Assembly: GCF_007993045.1 (NCBI RefSeq)
Contig: NZ_VOOR01000040.1
Span: 1 to 48,588, forward strand
Reading direction: 5' to 3'
DNA from: Phaeodactylibacter luteus
GTDB lineage: Bacteria > Bacteroidota > Bacteroidia > Chitinophagales > Saprospiraceae
Length of the DNA stretch: 48,588 nt
This document shows positions 1 to 9,314 of this stretch, in pieces (the first letter of the stretch is position 1; each line of letters begins with the position of its first letter). The notes beneath the pieces were generated by a model. The model was not told the DNA's origin. It saw only the letters and a list, made by a program, of their open reading frames with translations, and did not search any database. Made by a program: the position numbers and the translations under genes.

Positions 1-321
1 CGGCCAGCTGCTTTCTGCGGGCTTGCGGGGGGGCATCAACTTAGGGGCATCCTTTCCTGCTTAGGCCGCGATACGGTCTGGCACAAGCCCCAATGCCATA
101 GATTGCCAGTTATTTGATACTGGACGGCGGACTAGCGCTGCGGAGGGGTGGCAGCCCGGTAGGGCCGAGCGGATAGCGAGCCCCGCAGCATAGCGGCCCC
201 TGCTGTTAGGCAGGGGAAGGCCCCACCTCAAAAGTCTGGATTGGAGAACTATAAATGCCAACCTGTTGTGCGCCCATAGGGTAAGGCGGCGTCCGCTCAA
301 AAGGAGAAACCCGGGCAGGGG
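1..321. other. Intergenic region with a family A repeat
   Basis: No gene is supported here. The right half holds a diverged copy of dispersed element A (core from about 132, right end near 274). A 79-residue frame running through it only translates the repeat. Nothing recognisable is seen in the first 90 bases. Confidence 0.6.
132..274 (+). mobile_element. Family A MITE-like element, copy A1 (diverged)
   Basis: The family core is present (TAGCGCTGCG, then GGGCCGAGCGGA, GAGCCCCGCAGCATAGCG and the CCTGC/GCAGG hairpin). The right terminal repeat is degenerate but still ends in TGCGCC. The left terminus cannot be recognised, so this copy is old or truncated. It lies just beyond the 3' end of the RNA helicase gene. 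Confidence 0.6.
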
Positions 322-1578
322 CTAACTTTTCCCTTTTTTCTTTTTCTTCTTCCGCCTCCTTTCGTCTTCTAGCCCTTCTATCTCCTGCAGGAGGTCATTG
401 AGGGTGAGGCCAGATTCATCAGACAGCAAGCGGGTGTTTTCATAATCATCCTCGTCCAGCTTGATGACGGGTATGGGCTTGCCGATGTAGCCTTCTGCTT
501 CCCGGAGCAGCTTTTCCTCTTGGGGGCTGCAAAAGCTGATGGCCTGCCCTCTGGCTTTCCCCCGGCCTGTACGGCCGACCCGGTGTACATAGTTCTCCGC
601 TTGCTCAGGCAGGTCGTAGTTGACCACGCAGGATACCTCAGGGATATCGATGCCCCTGGCGCTGACATCCGTGGCGACCAATAATTTGACCGTGCCAGTT
701 TTGAATGCGCTCAGCACTTGGCTGCGCTCCTGTTGTTCTTTGCCGCTGTGGATCGCCAAGGCGGTAATGCCTACCCTTTCCATGGCTTTGACAAGCCGTT
801 CTGCCCGGACTTTGGTGCGCACAAAAGCGAGTATTTTATCTTCTGGGCGGCTATTGACGAGCCGCTCAAGGAAAAACCGCTTGTCGTCCATTTCCACCTC
901 TGTGACGTAATGGTCTACATTGCGGGACACTGGGTCTTTGGGCGAGATCTGTATCCGTATAGCTTTCTGGTTGATCAGGGCGTAAGCCATTTTTTTGATG
1001 CGCAGGTTGATCGTGGCGGAAAAGAACAGGGTTTGCCGGTTGGCGGGCACTTTCCGGTGCAAATCGCTGATGTCTTGTATGAACCCGAGGTCGAGCATGT
1101 GGTCGGCTTCATCCAATACCAGCGTCTGCACGCGGTCTACCCGCAAATGCCCCTGGCTGATGAGGTCGAACATCCGCCCTGGGGTGGCTACAAGCACATC
1201 GATGCCCTTGTTGAGGGCTGCAATTTGAGGGTCCTGATCAACGCCTCCGATCAGGGGGAGCACCCTGACTGTAGTGTGCTGCCCCAAAGTGGTGAAGACG
1301 TCGGCCACCTGAAGCGCCAGTTCATGTGTAGGGGTCAGGACTAGGCAGCGGACGCCGTCTTCCCGCCTGGCGCGCTGCTTGTACACTTGCAGCTGGTGCA
1401 AAATAGGTATGGCAAATGCGGCGGTCTTGCCAGTGCCGGTCTGTGCTACAGCCAGGATATCCTCGCCTTTCAGGATGTGGGGGATGGATTTGTACTGAAT
1501 ATCTGTAGGGCGTTTGAGCCCCATCTTTTCGATGCCTTTCTGTAATTCGGGGTGGAAATTGTAATCCTTAAACTTCAT
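322..1578 (-). CDS. rhlE: DEAD-box ATP-dependent RNA helicase, RhlE type
   Basis: ATP-dependent RNA unwinding enzyme, 418 aa, the usual length for bacterial RhlE/CsdA-type helicases. The motifs are in the expected order: Q-motif region, AQTGTGKT (Walker A), PTHELALQ (Ia), TPGRM (Ib), DEAD inside VLDEADHMLDLGF (II), SAT (III), ARGIDIP (V) and HRVGRTGRG (VI). The C-terminus is a short basic tail ending in a lysine run, commonly used by RhlE enzymes for non-specific RNA contact. The gene follows the N-acetyltransferase gene on the same strand after 66 bp and may share its transcript. The helicase call is certain; the subfamily is by resemblance. Confidence 0.95.
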   Translation of the reverse strand: MKFKDYNFHPELQKGIEKMGLKRPTDIQYKSIPHILKGEDILAVAQTGTGKTAAFAIPILHQLQVYKQRARREDGVRCLVLTPTHELALQVADVFTTLGQHTTVRVLPLIGGVDQDPQIAALNKGIDVLVATPGRMFDLISQGHLRVDRVQTLVLDEADHMLDLGFIQDISDLHRKVPANRQTLFFSATINLRIKKMAYALINQKAIRIQISPKDPVSRNVDHYVTEVEMDDKRFFLERLVNSRPEDKILAFVRTKVRAERLVKAMERVGITALAIHSGKEQQERSQVLSAFKTGTVKLLVATDVSARGIDIPEVSCVVNYDLPEQAENYVHRVGRTGRGKARGQAISFCSPQEEKLLREAEGYIGKPIPVIKLDEDDYENTRLLSDESGLTLNDLLQEIEGLEDERRRKKKKKKGKS

Positions 1579-1644
1579 GCTTGTTGCCTTTTCTTGCGCC
1601 AGCTGTAAAGAAAAGCTTTTTCCGGCAAACGGTGGCCGATGGCC

Positions 1645-2430
1645 TTATAAGTAGGGGAGCCGTATGCCAAAATGCTGCTGGGCCAAGCCCAAAAATTGGG
1701 CTTGGCTTTCAACGGGCAGGCGGTTCTCTTTTTGCCCCGTTATCTCTTTGTAATACTTAGCCGTTAAGGTTTTCCGCCCTTCGGTGGTGGCTAGTGCGCA
1801 GACCGGCCCTTCAGCAAAGGGGGAAGTGGGGGCTTGGTAATGGTAGTTGGCCATAGCCTCAAAGTCCTGAATACGGCAGGGCGTACGCTTAAGCCGGAAC
1901 AAGGTTCGCCAGCTGCCCTCTTGCTCCTGTTGTACAGCCCAGCAACCGGCCCCGGTATCCTCATCCAAACGGTAATGCTCCCCTTGCCAGCTGCCCTGCC
2001 CTCCAAAGGGGAGCACTGGCACGGTCCGGCTTCCAAAACCGGTATCGGCCAGCCAATCCTGCCCATCAATAGTGATGCCCAGCGCCATGTGGTCGCCCCA
2101 AGGCGGGTAGCTGCCATCAGCTTGCCGGGCAGCGGCGGAAAGGAAAATGGGCTGATAGCCCAGATAGCGGAGGGCAGCCGCGAACAGCAGGTTGAGCTCA
2201 TAGCAAATACCGCCACGCTTTTGATGAAGCACGTGCTGCACGACAGCTTGCAGGTTGAGCTTAGGCCCTTTCCCAAAGTGGAGGTGAAGGCTTTCAAAGG
2301 GGATGCTCAAGGCCTGAGCGCGGTGCAGTGTGCTGACGGTTTTCACGCCTGTTCGCCCAGGAAAAGAGCTTAGCCCCAGACGCTCCAAATAGCGTTTGGC
2401 TTCTATTGCTGAAAGTACGGCTTCAGGCAC
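1645..2430 (-). CDS. Arylamine N-acetyltransferase (NAT family)
   Basis: Acetyl-CoA-dependent N-acetyltransferase, 261 aa, the normal length for bacterial NATs. The cysteine-protease-like triad is complete: Cys76 in RGGICYELN, His114 in GDHMALG and Asp129 in LADTGFG. The family acetylates arylamines and hydrazines; the natural substrate here is unknown. The start codon overlaps the end of the upstream 90-aa gene by 8 bp, so translation is probably coupled. The soluble cytoplasmic enzyme call rests on the three motifs in correct order. Confidence 0.93.
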   Translation of the reverse strand: MPEAVLSAIEAKRYLERLGLSSFPGRTGVKTVSTLHRAQALSIPFESLHLHFGKGPKLNLQAVVQHVLHQKRGGICYELNLLFAAALRYLGYQPIFLSAAARQADGSYPPWGDHMALGITIDGQDWLADTGFGSRTVPVLPFGGQGSWQGEHYRLDEDTGAGCWAVQQEQEGSWRTLFRLKRTPCRIQDFEAMANYHYQAPTSPFAEGPVCALATTEGRKTLTAKYYKEITGQKENRLPVESQAQFLGLAQQHFGIRLPYL

Positions 2431-2695
2431 CTTTCTCCCCCTTCTGATGGGCTTCGATCTTATCGGCCACTTGCAAGGCCCACACCATTTGTTTGCTGGA
2501 AGGGTGGCTGTTGTACAGGGCTTTTTTACGGGCCTGCATCAAGACCCCCCTCTCGTCGTAAGAGAGCAGCTTTTTGTGCCCGTCCTCAAGGGTGTAATCG
2601 ATCATAGCCTGCCACTCGTCGGCAGAGTACATTTCAAAATCGGACTTCAGCACCTCGAGGTCTGTGGGGTCTGAAAGGTCATAATTTCTGGACAT
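2423..2695 (-). CDS. Conserved-looking small acidic protein of unknown function
   Basis: Ninety residues with no signal peptide or membrane segment; many acidic and charged residues, predicted mostly helical. I do not recognise a family. It is likely real because its stop overlaps the start of the NAT gene by 8 bp on the same strand, and a good promoter match lies 36-66 bp upstream. It probably heads the operon with the NAT and RNA helicase genes. No function can be assigned. Confidence 0.65.
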   Translation of the reverse strand: MSRNYDLSDPTDLEVLKSDFEMYSADEWQAMIDYTLEDGHKKLLSYDERGVLMQARKKALYNSHPSSKQMVWALQVADKIEAHQKGEKGA

Positions 2696-2730
2696 GGTGA
2701 ATGCGCTTTTGCCGAGTCAATGAATAACGC

Positions 2731-2761
2731 CAAATTAAGGGCATTTTATGGACCTTGGCAA
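2731..2761 (-). promoter_or_regulatory. Putative Bacteroidota promoter for the 90-aa/NAT/rhlE operon
   Basis: Read on the minus strand: TTG, 20 nt, then TTAATTTG, which matches TAnnTTTG at 7 of 8 positions. The -7 box ends 36 bp before the start codon at 2695. Assigned by eye. Confidence 0.4.
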
Positions 2762-2807
2762 TACCGGGCACGTTTTTATTCGCCGGATAGCGTCACCTTG
2801 CCGTTTT

Positions 2808-4472
2808 TCAGGGGGCGATCAGCAAGGGGGCGGCCTGATAGGGGCGGGGCCCGTGGACGGCCACCCAGTACTTGCCTGCCGGCAGCCCCGAAGGGAAGTT
2901 GGCTTCCAGCCTGCCCTTCAGGGCCTGCAAAGTGCCGGTCCAAACTGCCCTGCCATAGACATCCAGGAGCTTGGCTTCTACCGCTGCATTGAGCTGATTT
3001 GGCAGCTGTATGTGGAGTGTGCCTTCTGATAAGGGGTTGGGGTATAAGCGCGGTGCTGCCAGGCTGACGCTGTGGGTGTTGAGCAGCAGGCCTACGTAAA
3101 GGCTGTCAGCAGACCATTGGCAGCCTTCATCATCGGTTACCGTGAGCCCGTACCACCCTGTAAACAGGCTGTCAGCAAAAGGGCCGGTGGAGGAGAGCAG
3201 GCTGTCTGCATACCATTCGTAGGTATAGGGGGGCGTGCCGCCAGTTGGAGAAGCGGTGAGCGTGCCATATCTAAATTCCGTTTGGCTCACTGAATAAGGC
3301 ATAGATTCAATCCCTACATCTATATTGGTCTCATTGGGCACCGTGATCTGTCCGGGCGCCTCACAGCCCAGCCCATCCGTCACCACGAAAGCATAGTCTG
3401 TCCCTTGCAAGCCCATGCGCACGGTATCGGTATTGCCATCCGCCCAAGTGACAGACAGGGGGGGCACTCCTTGCATGGGCATGACAGCCGCTGAGCCATC
3501 CGCGAAGGGTAGGCAGGAGGCGGGGGTGCTGTTGGCCTCAAAGGTGATTTCGGGGCTTTCTTCTACCTCTGCTGTCCCTTCCAGCCTGCAGCCGTCCCCA
3601 TTTAGCAACAGGTAAGAATAGGTTCCTGCTTCAAGCCCGTTGCGCACAAAGCTTATACTGTTGTTTTCCCAAAGGATGACAAAAGGCGGCACGTCATTTA
3701 TTGGGACCACTGTTAGGCTGCCCCTTGATTCCCCGCAGGTATCCAGAGCTGTTTGCACCTCGGCGGCAAGCGGTTCGGGCTCGCCGACCTCGAAAGGCCC
3801 AAAAGGGTAAACCATGCCGTCTCCGTCAGTGACTGTACAACTGTAGCTTCCGGCTGCTAGATCGGCAATGACTGGCCCAGACCCGCCATTGCTCCACGAA
3901 AAAGTGAACGGTGGCGCCCCCCCATCGAGTGTTAGGGCGACTGACCCGTCATCTTCCCCATGGCAGGAGGCGTTTTCCACTTCAGCCCCTACTTCAGGCG
4001 GGCCGGTCACTTCCGTGAAATTGTAGATCACCGAAGCGTCGTCATACCCGGGCAAAGGGGCGCCGTTGTTATTGGCCCAGCCAGGGAATTCGGCCACCGC
4101 CCCGTCAACACGGTAGGCTCGGATGAGGCCATCTCCCGGGGTGAAAAGGTGAAGGGTGAAAAAATCATTGGGCATCAGCCCTTCATCTATTCCGGCTGTA
4201 GCCGGGTCGTCCCCAAATATAGGCGGGTTGGCAAAGGATTGCCCTTGGAAAATGATGACTTCGGCTGCGCCCGCACATTGCCCATCCGGGTCAAAAGCAG
4301 CAATCCAGCTGCCAGCTTCCACCGGGGCTCCTTCCAGCTGTATCTGCCCGATGAACACCGCAGACTGATTGGAGGGGGTAAAGGTGAAGGCTGCGGGCTG
4401 GCACCAGCCTTGGGTGAAACAAAGCATCAGGGCGGCGAGCAGTATCAGGTGCAGTTGAGCAGTTGTTTTCAT
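2808..4472 (-). CDS. Secreted T9SS-sorted protein with SprB-like repeats
   Basis: 554 aa. An N-terminal signal peptide ends near residue 24. Residues about 25-155 form a beta-rich domain (FIGQIQLEG, WIAAFDPDGQCAG, DEGLMPNDFFTLHLF) that also occurs near the C-terminus of the S8 peptidase upstream. About three to four SprB/HYR-like repeats follow (pattern CHGEDDGSV, PPFTFSWS, AGSYSCTVTD). The last 80 residues are a T9SS type A sorting domain (LYPNPLSEGTLHIQL, then LPAGKYWVAV). It is inferred to be exported across the outer membrane and anchored or released; the role is probably adhesive. It is the last gene of a three-gene minus-strand cluster, 85 bp after the previous stop, with a hairpin just before its start. 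Confidence 0.85.
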   Translation of the reverse strand: MKTTAQLHLILLAALMLCFTQGWCQPAAFTFTPSNQSAVFIGQIQLEGAPVEAGSWIAAFDPDGQCAGAAEVIIFQGQSFANPPIFGDDPATAGIDEGLMPNDFFTLHLFTPGDGLIRAYRVDGAVAEFPGWANNNGAPLPGYDDASVIYNFTEVTGPPEVGAEVENASCHGEDDGSVALTLDGGAPPFTFSWSNGGSGPVIADLAAGSYSCTVTDGDGMVYPFGPFEVGEPEPLAAEVQTALDTCGESRGSLTVVPINDVPPFVILWENNSISFVRNGLEAGTYSYLLLNGDGCRLEGTAEVEESPEITFEANSTPASCLPFADGSAAVMPMQGVPPLSVTWADGNTDTVRMGLQGTDYAFVVTDGLGCEAPGQITVPNETNIDVGIESMPYSVSQTEFRYGTLTASPTGGTPPYTYEWYADSLLSSTGPFADSLFTGWYGLTVTDDEGCQWSADSLYVGLLLNTHSVSLAAPRLYPNPLSEGTLHIQLPNQLNAAVEAKLLDVYGRAVWTGTLQALKGRLEANFPSGLPAGKYWVAVHGPRPYQAAPLLIAP

Positions 4473-4487
4473 GGTCTAGGATATTGA

Positions 4488-4508
4488 GGGGCGCAAAAAC
4501 TGCGCCCC
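4488..4508 (-). terminator. Perfect 8-bp hairpin between two secreted-protein genes
   Basis: GGGGCGCA and TGCGCCCC form a perfect stem around a 5-nt loop, 15 bp upstream of the start at 4472. No uridine run follows directly, so it may be a weak terminator, an RNA-stability element or an attenuator between the S8 peptidase gene and the T9SS protein gene. Confidence 0.4.
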
Positions 4509-4557
4509 TTGGTGTTTTAGTTTGGGTTTGAAACCTAGGCTCCGTAAAGCCTTGGTG

Positions 4558-7500
4558 CTACTGAAGGACGATCCGTTGCTGCAGCAGCAGTTGCCCTTCT
4601 GCCTGCAAGTAGACCGTGTAGAGCCCGGGCGGCATCCCCTTTGGTGCCCACGTATGCGAAGAGGCTCCTGCAGAGACGCCCACAGACCATACCCGCTGCC
4701 CATTGATGTTAATGATGTGTACCTGGCCGCTGCTCAGGTTTTGCGGCAGCTGCACCTCCAAAGTGACCTTTTCCCGGAAGGGGGTAGGGTAGGCCTTGAG
4801 CGCTGGCCCTTGCTCTGTAGGAGGGAAAGTCAAGTTGACTTGGCGTAGGAGCATATCTCCACGGAAGGTCAGGGTTTCCGCTGCCCGGCGGCCATTCCAC
4901 TCAAAGAACAGCAGGTCTCCGGGAGAAGGCCCTTCTTTTGCTGTGGTCAGCGGGCTGTCGCCAAAAATGTGGATGGGGCGCATCAGCCCGTTTGGGCCAG
5001 CGGTAAGCTGCCCTACTTCACTGCCCGCAGCGTCTAAGATACGGATGGTCTGCCCGGCCAGGGCAGGCGCTTTGGCCCAGATGAATTCAAAGACATTGCT
5101 GCCATAAGCTCCTTGCTCCCGTGCATCTATCCCGTTGTTGAAGCCAGGTGCTGACAACCGCATCCAGTATCCACGGCTGTTGCGCATGTCGTTCATCGTA
5201 TTGAGAAACGGCTGTTGGCTGGGGTCGTAGAAGATGGGCGTGGGGTCAAATCCAGAAGCCACTTCAAGCGTATTGTTGCTCAGCCAGGTGTCCAGATAAG
5301 CAGTTGTAGGCAGGCTGCCCTGTGGGATGAAAGCCATAAGGTTCCACCCGGCGTCCATGCTTTTGTAATAATCAGCAGGGATGGGCAGCCCTGGTATGCG
5401 CAGGGTATCTGTGCCGGTTACCCTCACCCAGTAGCCGAAACCTCTTTCCCAATGTGAGAGGGTGCTGAGGAAAGGGTTGATAGGGTCGTAAAAATTGGGG
5501 GTCACGTCAAAACCGGTCACTGTTTCGAGGTTGCCGGGCAAGAGCCCTGACATAATGCTGGCCACGCTACTGTCGGCGGGGACTACATCGGTGGAAACCA
5601 AGTTCCAGCCTGGCCGAAGAGGGATGATGTCCATTGCGGTCAGCTCAAAATTGTAAATGGCAGCCGGGTTGTTGTAGGCAGGCATCGGTGCACCGTTGTT
5701 GTCTGTCCAATCGTGGAAAAGGGTAGCAGCCCCGGTGAAGGGGTAGTCGAGCACCCGGTTGTCGGATTGGTCCCAAAGGTGCAGGGTAAAGGCTTCGCCG
5801 GGGTTGATGCCCTCATCTACGCCCGGGGTGCTGTTGTCGTCTCCATAAATGACCAAGCTGATGTAAGCGATGCCCCCATTGATGATGACTTGGTTGCTGC
5901 CTGCCAGGTTGCCTGCTTCGTCAAACGCGGCTACCCAGTCTCCTGCCCCTGCGGGCAGGCCGGCAATCTGCGCCTGGCCGAAAAATACACCAGATTTATT
6001 GGATACGGTGGGCTCGCCCCACGGCGGGCCTGCACTGCCGGGCTGCCCTTCCTGCGTGATGTTCGCTACGGCCTGAGCGCCCGCAATTTCGAAGGTGACG
6101 GTCCCAAACCGTGGTGAGGAGGAAGGGTTGTCCGAGCTGGCGGAAATGGAGAGGTTTTGGCTTCCGAAGCCATTGGGCGCGACATTAATCCAGCTTGCGG
6201 AAGGTGTGGCCGTCCACGCGGCCGCAAGGGGCATGCTCAGGTTGCCATTGGCCGCAGAGCCGGCGGTCCAGCCCAGGGTAATGGAGCTGGGCGAAAAGCT
6301 GATGCTGTTGGCCACGGGCGCTGCTTGGGAGACGTTGACCTGCCGGCTCAGCCCACAGCCGGTCAGGGTGATGACTGTGCTCCGGGAGGATGGGCCAGGG
6401 TTGGAGGAGGCCGTAAGCACGAGCTGAGCGTCTCCGCTACCGTTTTGTGGCGAAACGCTGAGCCAAGCTGGCACGGGCGGGCTCACTTGCCAGCTGTCGC
6501 AGTTGGTGCTCAAGTTGGCCGTAACGCTCCCGCCCGCTGAGGCAACCGATAAAGCAGCAGGCGAAATGTCCATCGTAATGGGGACAGGGGCTCCAGCTTG
6601 TTCCAGGTTGAGGGTCGCAACCTGCCCGCAGCCTTGAATGACAATCTGGCCATTCCGGGGCGATGAGCTGGTGTTTTCCTGGTAGGAAATAGACAAATTA
6701 GCACTGTTGCTGCCAGAAGAAGGGGCCACTGTGGCCCAGGGAGGGCTGCTGAGTACAGACCAGCTGCTGCAGTTGGTGCTCAGGAAGGCAAAAGCAGAGC
6801 TGCCGGTGAAATTGAGGCTCAAACTGCTCGGGGTAATGCTCAAAAAGCTGTTGGACGCTGCATTTTGGGTGAGGTTTAGGCTGGCCGTCTCACCACAGGC
6901 AGAAAAGGTGACCGTGCCACTGCGCGGGACGGTCATGGTGTTTTCAGCTGCTGTAAGCGAAATGGCAGCGCTGCCTTGGCCCGAGGTGGGCTGCACGCTG
7001 ACCCAGGAAGGGGCATTGATCAGTTGCCAGGCACTGTTGCAGTTGGTGGTGAGGGCGGCGCTCTGCTGCCCGCCCTGCGATTGGAAAACAAGGGAGGCGG
7101 GGGACAGCGTCAGGAAAAAGTTGGGCTGGGCAACCTGTATGGGATAGTCCTCGACTTCTCCCAGATGCGTGCCACAGGCAGGAGGGGCTTCCCCTTTACT
7201 GACCGCTATGCGCAGGCGCGTTGCCCCTGCCACTGCCGAAGCTGGGACGGTGAACAAGCCCTGGTAGGCCAAGGTGTTGACCGGGCCACTGTCGAGCATC
7301 AGTTCAGCAGGTTCGTCAAAAACCTGGTTCTGATTCCAGTCGGCCCATATCCGCCAATAGACAGGCAGGGGGTCGCTCTCCGCCCCGGCAGTCAGGTTCA
7401 GGCTGATGGATTGGCCGGGGGTGAAGTTGTAGGCTGCATCATTGCTGAAATCAGCATAGCCATAGTTGTTGCCTGATATTTTAGACTGCCCGGCCAGGGT

Positions 7501-9297
7501 GGTGTTTTGAATGTACACCTCATCCGCTAATGCGCCCCCTCCTTCGTCTGCAGTGATCAAGAGGCTGAAGGGCTGCGCTCCGCCTTGTAGGGTGCCGTTG
7601 TGGAAAACCCTGATTTCATAGGTGCCAGATTGTGTGGCGGGGAGGAACACCTGCTCTACGTTGTCTACATCATTGGGCTGATTAGACTGTGCGGGCTGCC
7701 CTGGCACGGGTACGGTATAGGGGAAAAAGTCCTGCCCATTAAAGCTTACCCGCAGCTCCAGATCGTTGACAAGGGCTTTAGAGCAATTCCAAGCGCCAGA
7801 TATGGGCGGAGCGCCACAAGGGGCCCCCTCGGGGTCGGTCCACACCAGGGTCGCCCTCAGCGGGCCGCCATTGGAGGTGATGCTTTGGCTGAAGCTGCCC
7901 CCGTTTTGCAGTACGGCCTCCTGCATTTCCTGCACAAGGGCTGGGTCGTTGCCCAAGATAAAATCAGCTGCTTTTTTGGTGTTCAGTACGCCCCAGCCAA
8001 ACTGCATATCCGGTCCTGCCGCAGGGCCGGCCTCATCCGCTGTGTGTATGGCCAGCCCTTTGAGGGTGGCCGAGCGCATGAACTCCCCGGTTTCCCGTGC
8101 GTGCAGCTCTTGCAAGAGCAACAGGCTGCCGCTTACATTGGGGGCAGACATGGAGGTGCCGCTGTAAACGATATAGTCGGTATTGCTATCCGCACCGGAG
8201 GAGAATAGGTCGTGCCCATTGCCAACGATGTCGGGCTTGATGCGCCCATCATCGGCACCTCCCCAGCTGCTGAAAGTGGTCATGGCTACGTCAGCTGCAT
8301 TGGTGTAGCCATTGGGCAGGTCACGGATAGCGCCAACAGTGAGGATGTTCTTAGCATTGCCACGGGAAGGTATGCAGTCATACCCATCAGCGCCTCCGTC
8401 ATTTTCCCGGAAAGCGGTGCTCAGGGTCCAAGCCCCATTGATCCGAACATAGTAGGAGCCCGAGGGTGCAGTATCGTTTCGGTCATTGCCCGCCGATTTG
8501 ACAATCAGGTAGTAGGGCGCATCGTAGGCAATGGCGTCCCAGTCACGGGCCTGCGTGCTGTAGTAGCCAAAATTATAGTCTTCTGTCAGGTCAGATCGCC
8601 CCCACCAGTAGGTACCTTCTTCTGGCCCCCAGTCGCCTTCAGCCCACCCGGTTAGAAAACCGTAGGAATGGTTGGAGACCAGCAGCCCGTTGTTCATGGC
8701 CTCGTCCACCATTTCTGCTGCATCAGAAGAAGAATCATAGGCTGCTAAAGCCGCCTGATTTGCCATGCCCCGGGCATTGGGGTTTACCCCGGTGGCAATC
8801 ATGGTGCCGGCTACATGGGTAGCGTGGTCATCCACAGGGGCGGTAGGGTCCATGATGGAGATCCGGTTGCCGAATTCCTGATGGGAGGCCCGCGGTACTT
8901 CTCCCGCTTCCCAAATCCCGGCTTGCATATCAGCCCCATTGAGGTTGTAATTGCCTCCCCATACGAGGTTGGTAGAGGTAGAGGCTGCCGCTGCTTGATT
9001 TTGACGGGCAGAATAGAGCAATTGCCCGTCGTCGCCGATCGCGGTAATGGCCCAGCCTTCTCCACGGGTGCGCACTCCTTGCCTTTCCAGGCTGTCCAAG
9101 ATTTTTTGCAGTTGCTGGTCTTGCTTTTGGAAAGCTGCCAGGTGCTCCTGCAGCCCTGTCTTGTTGGTAGCCGCTTTCACTTTTTCGTACGCCTGCTGAA
9201 AGCGCCCTTGGGGTTGTGCATAGCCGTTGAGCGGCAGCAGCGCAACAAGGAAAAGGATAGTGCAGACGGTGGATCTCAAATTATTTAGCATCATCAT
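4558..9297 (-). CDS. S8 (subtilisin-like) peptidase with GEVED, four BACON domains and T9SS tail
   Basis: 1579 aa. Signal peptide (ends about residue 28); peptidase domain about 110-455 with His158 (HATHVAGT), oxyanion Asn271 (SAGND) and Ser382 (SGTSMSAP). The position normally held by the catalytic Asp (WDGG in relatives) reads WEAG, giving Glu130. A jelly-roll-like region follows to about 585, a GEVED domain at about 590-722, and four BACON modules at about 726-1075. Next come the beta-rich domain shared with the downstream gene (about 1090-1230), two GWNL...GYW repeats (about 1235-1400) and a T9SS sorting domain (KAYPTPFREKVTLEV to the end). It starts 17 bp after the stop of the preceding S8 gene, so they are co-transcribed. 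Inferred to be a secreted or surface protease; activity depends on whether Glu130 can replace Asp. Confidence 0.9.
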   Translation of the reverse strand: MMMLNNLRSTVCTILFLVALLPLNGYAQPQGRFQQAYEKVKAATNKTGLQEHLAAFQKQDQQLQKILDSLERQGVRTRGEGWAITAIGDDGQLLYSARQNQAAAASTSTNLVWGGNYNLNGADMQAGIWEAGEVPRASHQEFGNRISIMDPTAPVDDHATHVAGTMIATGVNPNARGMANQAALAAYDSSSDAAEMVDEAMNNGLLVSNHSYGFLTGWAEGDWGPEEGTYWWGRSDLTEDYNFGYYSTQARDWDAIAYDAPYYLIVKSAGNDRNDTAPSGSYYVRINGAWTLSTAFRENDGGADGYDCIPSRGNAKNILTVGAIRDLPNGYTNAADVAMTTFSSWGGADDGRIKPDIVGNGHDLFSSGADSNTDYIVYSGTSMSAPNVSGSLLLLQELHARETGEFMRSATLKGLAIHTADEAGPAAGPDMQFGWGVLNTKKAADFILGNDPALVQEMQEAVLQNGGSFSQSITSNGGPLRATLVWTDPEGAPCGAPPISGAWNCSKALVNDLELRVSFNGQDFFPYTVPVPGQPAQSNQPNDVDNVEQVFLPATQSGTYEIRVFHNGTLQGGAQPFSLLITADEGGGALADEVYIQNTTLAGQSKISGNNYGYADFSNDAAYNFTPGQSISLNLTAGAESDPLPVYWRIWADWNQNQVFDEPAELMLDSGPVNTLAYQGLFTVPASAVAGATRLRIAVSKGEAPPACGTHLGEVEDYPIQVAQPNFFLTLSPASLVFQSQGGQQSAALTTNCNSAWQLINAPSWVSVQPTSGQGSAAISLTAAENTMTVPRSGTVTFSACGETASLNLTQNAASNSFLSITPSSLSLNFTGSSAFAFLSTNCSSWSVLSSPPWATVAPSSGSNSANLSISYQENTSSSPRNGQIVIQGCGQVATLNLEQAGAPVPITMDISPAALSVASAGGSVTANLSTNCDSWQVSPPVPAWLSVSPQNGSGDAQLVLTASSNPGPSSRSTVITLTGCGLSRQVNVSQAAPVANSISFSPSSITLGWTAGSAANGNLSMPLAAAWTATPSASWINVAPNGFGSQNLSISASSDNPSSSPRFGTVTFEIAGAQAVANITQEGQPGSAGPPWGEPTVSNKSGVFFGQAQIAGLPAGAGDWVAAFDEAGNLAGSNQVIINGGIAYISLVIYGDDNSTPGVDEGINPGEAFTLHLWDQSDNRVLDYPFTGAATLFHDWTDNNGAPMPAYNNPAAIYNFELTAMDIIPLRPGWNLVSTDVVPADSSVASIMSGLLPGNLETVTGFDVTPNFYDPINPFLSTLSHWERGFGYWVRVTGTDTLRIPGLPIPADYYKSMDAGWNLMAFIPQGSLPTTAYLDTWLSNNTLEVASGFDPTPIFYDPSQQPFLNTMNDMRNSRGYWMRLSAPGFNNGIDAREQGAYGSNVFEFIWAKAPALAGQTIRILDAAGSEVGQLTAGPNGLMRPIHIFGDSPLTTAKEGPSPGDLLFFEWNGRRAAETLTFRGDMLLRQVNLTFPPTEQGPALKAYPTPFREKVTLEVQLPQNLSSGQVHIININGQRVWSVGVSAGASSHTWAPKGMPPGLYTVYLQAEGQLLLQQRIVLQ

Positions 9298-9314
9298 GTT
9301 TCGGGTGTTGGGGT

